A stretch of 64,000 nt of DNA, taken from Streptomyces sp. NRRL F-5122. GTDB lineage: Bacteria; Actinomycetota; Actinomycetes; Streptomycetales; Streptomycetaceae. The stretch spans positions 73,480 to 137,479 of the forward strand of contig NZ_LMWH01000150.1 of assembly GCF_001507435.1 (NCBI RefSeq), read 5' to 3'. Shown one piece after another: positions 59,849 to 64,000 of the stretch. Under the pieces are notes generated by a model. It did no database searches. It saw only the letters and a program-made list of their open reading frames with translations, and had not been told where the DNA came from. Position 1 is the first letter of the stretch; the number at the start of each line of letters is the position of its first letter. The position numbers and the translations under genes are program-made.

Positions 59849-60041
59849 TAACAGTTCGAGCCGAACGAATTCGGGAGGTGGTGTCGTGCGGGGGACCAGG
59901 CCGTCTGCGGCCCCGTCCAGGACACCTGGGCGTGCACAGGCGGCGCATCACCGCAACGCCCGTGCCATCGATGCCTTGCCGACCGTCGACGGGGTGGACA
60001 CGTCCGACTGCGTCGAGTGAAGCCTGCAAGGGGGATGCCGT

Positions 60042-60910
60042 ATGGACCACGATGACGTCGCGCCGATCGCGGAGCTGCTCGAGGAGCGTCGGCATCTGCT
60101 GGATGTCGCCTACTGGATGCTGGGGAGCCCCAGCGAGGCGGAGAGCGTGGTCGACGAGACCTACCGTCGCTGGTACCTGCTGTCGGACGCGGCGCGCAAG
60201 GTGATCACCCCCCCGGGTACTGGCTCGCGAAGACCGCCGGGGGGATCTGTCTGGACCGGCTCGTCCTGCCCGAGTGGGCGGACGACCGGACCTTCTCCGG
60301 GTGTCCTCCTGACGGGCCCCGGGGCACCGAGCCTCCTCCGGCCACTCCGGAGGAGCTCGGTTCGGTCGTACTGGACGCACTGGACTCCCTGCCGCCGACC
60401 GAGCGAGCGACCTTCGTGCTCAACGACGTCTTCGGGATGAGTCCCGACACGGTCGCCGACATCGTGGGGCGCACGGAGTCGGAGTGCGCCGAACTCGCCG
60501 ACCGGGCGCGGCGCTACCTCCGGATACAGCGTGCACGGCCCACGACGCCGAAGGAGCACGACATCCTCGTCCGCGCCGTCCGCCAGGCCTGTATGAGCGG
60601 GGACGCCGAACTGCTCGCGGCACTGCTGTCCCCGGACGCCACGGCCTCCTTCGACGGCGGGGGCAAGGTCCGGGCCTCGAGCCGGCCGGTCAGGGGCGGC
60701 CGGCAGGTCGCCGACAGCCTTCTTACCCTCCTGGCGCGCCGCTCGCGCACGACCTTGTCGACCCACTCCGTCAACGGCCGCACCGGCCTCGTCGCCCGCT
60801 ACGACCACCAGGTCGCCGCCGTCATCACCTTCGACATCGCCGACCACCTGGTCGTACAGGTCTGGATCGTCCTCAACCCCGACAAGCTGCACTCCTGGAA
60901 CCGTACGTAA
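60042..60910 (+). pseudogene. ECF41-like sigma factor gene interrupted by a frameshift in a C7 run
   Basis: The first frame encodes LLEERRHLLDVAYWMLGSPS and AESVVDETYRRW, a divergent sigma2, up to a run of seven C at 60208-60214. Beyond it the homologous sequence is in another frame: PGYWLAKTAGGICLDRLVLP, LPPTERATFVLNDVFGMSPD and TVADIVGRTESECAELADRA (sigma4), then FDGGGKVRASSRPV and VWIVLNPDKLHSW. Both ECF41 hallmarks are present. One extra C would restore a single 290-residue protein. So it is a pseudogene, a slippage-prone or frameshift-translated gene, or a sequencing error. ATG 60042 follows AAGGGGG. Confidence 0.8.
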
Positions 60911-60935
60911 AGGTGTCGTCACGGAGGGAACCGGC

Positions 60936-60967
60936 TCTCGTCCGGAGTACCCACTCACCGGACGAGA
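60936..60967. terminator. Hairpin after the sigma-like gene
   Basis: A perfect 10-bp stem TCTCGTCCGG / CCGGACGAGA with a 12-base loop starts 25 bases after the stop codon of the second frame. Confidence 0.7.
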
Positions 60968-61359
60968 AAATGCCAATGTTCTAATGACACTGTTGGGAAC
61001 GTTTCCACGGCTCTGGCTGCGGATCTGCGCCCATTGATACCCGTATGAGGACAGCCTTGCTCAGAGACATGCTCGATCGAACGGTCAAGCTGTGATCTGC
61101 GTAAACACGGTGTGCACGCACAACGGCTGCCTCCACCGACAGCAGCCGGAGAGGCCTTCCGCCCCGGCACTACAGCCCACCGGGACGGTTCCCGGCCACC
61201 GGAACACACTGTTATGGGAGCAGCCGTGACTCGCAGTGCCCACTGCCCACGCGCCGCGGTGACGCGCCGGGCAACACCCTTCGCCCGCCGGCACATCGGC
61301 CCTGGGACGAACGTCCGAGGCATCCATGCCGCTGCCGCCCGCCTGAACGCGGTCCCAGC
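60968..61359. other. Intergenic, no supported gene
   Basis: About 390 bases upstream of the third sigma gene. An AT-richer patch near 60970-61000 may carry a promoter. Just inside the next gene, CAGTTGCGA is repeated in tandem (61378 onward). I found no TGTCACA-type site here. Confidence 0.35.
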
Positions 61360-62355
61360 GTGATCCCGAATTCCGGCAGTTGCGACAGTTGCGACAGAAA
61401 GAGCTGGGACAGCGGCGTCACCCCTCCGGAGCCGTCCCCCGGCTCCTGCACCCTCTCGGAGGCCGTCTCGGTCTTCGTGCAGCACCGGCCGCGCCTGTTC
61501 GGAATCGCCTACCGGGTGCTCGGCAGCGTGGTGGAGGCCGAGGACGTGGTGCAGGAAGTCTGGCTTCGCTGGCAGCGGACGGACCGGTCGGCGGTGGTGA
61601 GCCCGGTGGCCTTCCTTTCGAGCACCACGACCCGCTTGGCCATCAATGTCGCGCAGTCCGCACGTGTGCGCCGGGAGACCTACATCGGGCCGTGGCTGCC
61701 CGAGCCCATCGACACGAGTTCGGACCCGGAGGTGGGCGCGCAGCGTGCGGAGGCGCTGGAACTGGCCCTGCTACTGGTGCTGGAGAGGCTGACCCCGACC
61801 GAACGCGCCGCATACATACTCCGCGAGGCGTTCGACTACAGCTATCCCGAGATCGCCGCCATCCTTCAGCTCAGCCTGGTCAACGTGCGGAAGATAGTGA
61901 GCCGGGCCCGCAAGCATCTGACGGCCGAACAGCGGGAGAGCGTGGACACGGCCGAGCACCGGCGCCTCCTGGACGCCTTCGTCTCGGCGGCACAGTCGGG
62001 GGACGTCGCCGCCCTGGAAGCCCTTCTCGCCCCGGACGCCGTCAGTCTGTCCGAGGGGAACTGACTCCGGGGAGCCGCACGCAAACCGGTTCTCGGCCGG
62101 GCACGTGTGGCCGAGCCGGCAACGGCCACGCGGAAGTTCTGGCGTGGTGCCGAGCAGGTGGTGATCGAGGGCAACGGCCGCTCGGGTGTGCTGCTCCGCC
62201 GCGACGGTGTGCCGAGCACCATTCTCACGACGACCGCCTCGAAGGAGGGCGTCCACAAGGTCATGTGGGTGTGGAACCCCCGAAAGATCGCCGCGTTCCG
62301 CGATTCGCGTTCCCGCTTCACCACCGCTCCCGACCCCGTGGCGGACGGTGGGTGA
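61360..62355 (+). pseudogene. ECF41-family sigma factor gene with an in-frame TGA at the DGGG motif
   Basis: Sigma2 (RPRLFGIAYRVLGSVVEAED, VVQEVWLRW) and sigma4 (LTPTERAAYILREAFDYSYP, NVRKIVSRARKHL) are intact and close to the gene at 49932. The frame stops at TGA 62062-62064 in VSLSEGN-stop-LRGAARKPVLGR, exactly where homologues have SDGGG. The same frame continues with KFWRGAEQ, VVIEGNGRSGVLLRRDG and VMWVWNPRKIAAF to 62355. A change of GGA to TGA would explain it. As it stands a 234-residue sigma without the regulatory end is made. The start is uncertain: GTG 61360 has no ribosome binding site, and GTG 61477 is an alternative. Confidence 0.82.
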
Positions 62356-62505
62356 CCGCGGCGGGCGGAGCCGGTGCACCGCGCGGGACAGGCGGCTGAT
62401 CACCGTCCGGCGCCCCTGGCGCACGGCTCCGGCGCTCCCCGGCCGCAGGCGATCGCGGACGTGACGGACCGTGCGGCAGGACATCCACGTCACTCGCACG
62501 TCGGC

Positions 62506-62532
62506 TGTCACAGCTCCCCCGGCTGTCCGGTC
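62506..62532 (+). promoter_or_regulatory. ECF41-type promoter candidate (coiled-coil gene)
   Basis: TGTCACA, 17 bases, GTC (GTCAAT), 89 bases before ATG 62621. Confidence 0.72.
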
Positions 62533-62620
62533 AATGCGGATGGCGACTCGTGCGGCCGCACGCACGAACCCTCGCGGTGAGGAAGGGAGTACGTATGAGC
62601 TCAAGAGCCAGGGATCGACG

Positions 62621-62908
62621 ATGCGTCCATGTGTCGACGGCCTGCGCCTCCCCGGTGGCGCGGGCTTCAGGGCCGAACCGTCACCCGGCGCCGTCCGCGG
62701 GCCGGAAGACCGCATGATGCCGCACCGCCCCGACGGGCACTCCGATCCCGCCGCCGGTGTGTCCCTTGCGGCCGAGGCCGCGCTGCTCGAAGGGCGCCTG
62801 CGCATGCTGCGAGAGGCGATCGACACCGTCGACGCACGCATCGAGGCGATCTCCGATGCGCTGCGACAGCTGCGTTCCACGTCACCGGCCTCTTCCGAGG
62901 CCGCCTGA
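62621..62908 (+). CDS. Small coiled-coil protein
   Basis: This 95-residue protein has a low-complexity N-half and a C-terminal amphipathic helix, AALLEGRLRMLREAIDTVDA followed by RIEAISDALRQLRS, that should form a coiled coil. An overlapping 40-codon frame (ATG 62595, strong GGAAGGGAG site) stops at the ATGATG of residue 32 here. So the real product may be a 64-residue protein from 62714 coupled to that frame. Function unknown; the heptad pattern resembles the N-terminus of the next gene's product. Confidence 0.55.
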   Translation: MRPCVDGLRLPGGAGFRAEPSPGAVRGPEDRMMPHRPDGHSDPAAGVSLAAEAALLEGRLRMLREAIDTVDARIEAISDALRQLRSTSPASSEAA

Positions 62909-63129
62909 ACAGTGGCAATCATGGGTGTGACAACGTTCGGATGAATACCGGACCACACCCAGCGTCCCGGGCCTGGTGAGTATTTTGTGAAACCGTGGGC
63001 CCTTCATCCCTCTCCGATCCGAGTGCCGCACTGCATATGATGTGGAGTGGACCCGTTCCCGCGTCCAGGCCGGGCGGCGCAGCAGGCGAGCCGAGGCGCG
63101 GCAGGAAGGGCTGAGGATGAGAGGAACAC

Positions 63130-63717
63130 ATGGTCTCCGTAACCCGCGCGGCACACGACATCGAGATCACCGCCGAGAGCCTTCAGGAGGATCTGGCCCG
63201 CCTGCAGATCCAGAAGCAGGCGCTGGAAAGGGAACTGGCCGCGGTCGTGGCGCATCTCGGCTCCGTGCAGCGGGCTCTCGGCGCCCTGCAGGCCGTGATG
63301 GTCAACCCGGCCGGCGCGAAGGCCTCCACCGGCACGGGCGGTGCTGCGATCGCCCGGTCGGCTTCGATCCCCGCCGTCCCGCAGAAGGGCGCGACCTCTC
63401 CCGAGTCGGGGGAAGCCGCCGGGACTTCAGCACCGAAGGTGCAGGGGACCGAGAGCGGCAAGGGCGAGGACCACACCGTTCCTGTCGGCGCCGACACGGA
63501 CGCGCAGAAGAAGTACGGCATGCTCACCGAGCAGATCATGGAGTACTTCGCCACCGTCGGCGACTCCGACGTGCGCGCCCGTGACGTGGCCGCGGCGCTG
63601 AGGCGCGACACCGACAGCGGAAGCATCAACGCCGTCCGCAGCACCCTCGATCGCCTTGTCGGCACCTCCCGCATCCAGCGGACGGGCCGGGGACTCTACC
63701 GCGCCAAGCGTTCCTAG
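63130..63717 (+). CDS. Coiled-coil and winged-helix protein of unknown function
   Basis: This 195-residue protein has a coiled coil at about residues 10-55 (LQEDLARLQIQKQALERELA), a linker rich in Ala, Ser, Pro and Gly to about residue 125, and a winged-helix-like C-domain with LTEQIMEYFATVGDSDVRAR, DVAAALRRDTDSGSINAV and RSTLDRLVGTSRIQRTGRGL. It may bind DNA as an oligomer. ATG 63130 follows GAGGAA. Its TAG stop coincides with the CTAG at the edge of an IS701-type element, so the native 3' end is not fully certain. Confidence 0.8.
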   Translation: MVSVTRAAHDIEITAESLQEDLARLQIQKQALERELAAVVAHLGSVQRALGALQAVMVNPAGAKASTGTGGAAIARSASIPAVPQKGATSPESGEAAGTSAPKVQGTESGKGEDHTVPVGADTDAQKKYGMLTEQIMEYFATVGDSDVRARDVAAALRRDTDSGSINAVRSTLDRLVGTSRIQRTGRGLYRAKRS

Positions 63718-64000
63718 TAGTGCTTGGTCAGGTCCGTATCGGTGTGGATATGTCGCGGTGGCAGGTGGGGCAGGCGCCGGTCCAGAGGGCGAGGAGTGTC
63801 TGTAGCTCGCGGACGACCTGATAGAGGCTCAGGCCGACGCCGCGTCTTTTGGGGCCCGGGCCAGTCGTTGCAGGGTGCAGAAGGCATGAGCGACGGAGAC
63901 AAGGGTGACGTGGTGGTGCCATCCGTTCCAGGTCCGGCCCTCGAAATGGGCCAGGCCCAAGGCCTGTTTCATCTCCCGGTAGTCGTGCTCGATGCGCCAG
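63718..64000 (-). mobile_element. IS701-type insertion sequence, 3' end (continues past window)
   Basis: The element end abuts CTAG (63714-63717). IS701 elements are known to target YTAR tetranucleotides, so CTAG is probably one copy of the target duplication; the other end is outside the window. The left terminus begins TAGTGCTTGGTCAGG. The transposase gene runs leftward toward this end. Confidence 0.75.
63728..64000 (-). CDS. IS701-family transposase, C-terminal part, split between two frames
   Basis: The first frame enters from the right edge: WRIEHDYREMKQALGLAHFE, GRTWNGWHHHVTLVSVAHAF and CTLQRLARAPKDAASA, stop at 63829. It carries the conserved YREMK/GLAHFEGR region with the last acidic residue of the DDE triad. 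The usual family C-terminus, LSLYQVVRELQTLLALWTGA then CPTCHRDIS, is in the -1 frame, ending at 63728. The frames overlap at CCCAAAA (63853-63847 on the minus strand), a slippery heptamer in phase with the first frame. Either programmed -1 frameshifting joins them or the gene has a frameshift mutation. Confidence 0.8.
   Translation of the reverse strand: MAHRARLPGDETGLGPGPFRGPDLERMAPPRHPCLRRSCLLHPATTGPGPKRRGVGLSLYQVVRELQTLLALWTGACPTCHRDISTPIRT

Noticed and set aside
62930..62937. GTGTGACA between the coiled-coil genes
   Set aside because: The minus-strand spacing gives TCA instead of GTC, and the gene to the left is on the plus strand.
1..64000. CRISPR arrays, rRNA and complete tRNA genes
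   Set aside because: No regularly spaced repeats or conserved RNA cores were seen anywhere in the window.

Overview
The window is GC-rich (roughly 70% or more by eye), with strong G/C bias at third codon positions, many GTG starts, ATGA/GTGA gene overlaps, Tat and lipoprotein signals, WhiB, ECF41 sigma factors and an IS701-type insertion sequence. This fits an actinomycete chromosome, very probably Streptomyces, in an accessory region. There are no ribosomal, tRNA or core replication genes. Several genes are broken: two internal-deletion relics, one frameshifted and one nonsense-bearing sigma factor gene, and a transposase split between two frames.

Left part (1-16.2 kb). After the 3' end of a molybdopterin oxidoreductase and a LysR regulator comes what looks like an organophosphorus salvage unit. 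It has a 545-residue protein that fuses an Fe(II)/2-oxoglutarate dioxygenase to a PhnZ/TmpB-type HD oxygenase, a GntR/UTRA repressor, a Tat-exported phosphocholine-type phospholipase C, and an EEP-family protein with two N-terminal repeats. Two near-identical 18-bp operators, one before the fusion gene and one before the EEP-PLC operon, suggest control by the GntR protein. An HPP membrane protein, a collapsed second phospholipase C gene, a three-gene cluster with two AbiEii-like nucleotidyltransferases, and a Tat-exported epoxide hydrolase follow.

Middle part (16.8-45 kb). A LacI regulator precedes a tight seven-gene sugar operon: solute-binding lipoprotein, two permeases, GH130 phosphorylase, Gfo/Idh/MocA oxidoreductase, GH13 glucosidase and phosphohexomutase. 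It fits uptake of mannose/glucose-containing oligosaccharides and phosphorolysis to a sugar 1-phosphate. Next come two alpha/beta hydrolases, SRPBCC, TetR and hemerythrin genes, two convergent cytochromes P450, an MMPL transporter, a two-component system, a secreted hydrolase, a kinase-like protein, an F420/PPOX-type protein, a degenerate histidine phosphatase, and cobalt transporter genes cbtB-cbtA behind a cobalamin riboswitch.

Right part (45-64 kb). Here the main signal is a set of nine promoter-like sites of the form TGTCACA-N17-GTC, on both strands. They lie upstream of a cupin, a pyruvate dehydrogenase E1, an OsmC protein, a flavoprotein, a small unknown protein, a lipase-like hydrolase, a WhiB protein, an ECF41-like sigma gene and a small coiled-coil gene. 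Three ECF41-family sigma genes sit among them: one intact, one frameshifted in a C7 run, and one stopped at its DGGG motif. I read this as a local ECF41 stress regulon. The window ends in an IS701-type element inserted at the stop codon of a coiled-coil/winged-helix protein gene.
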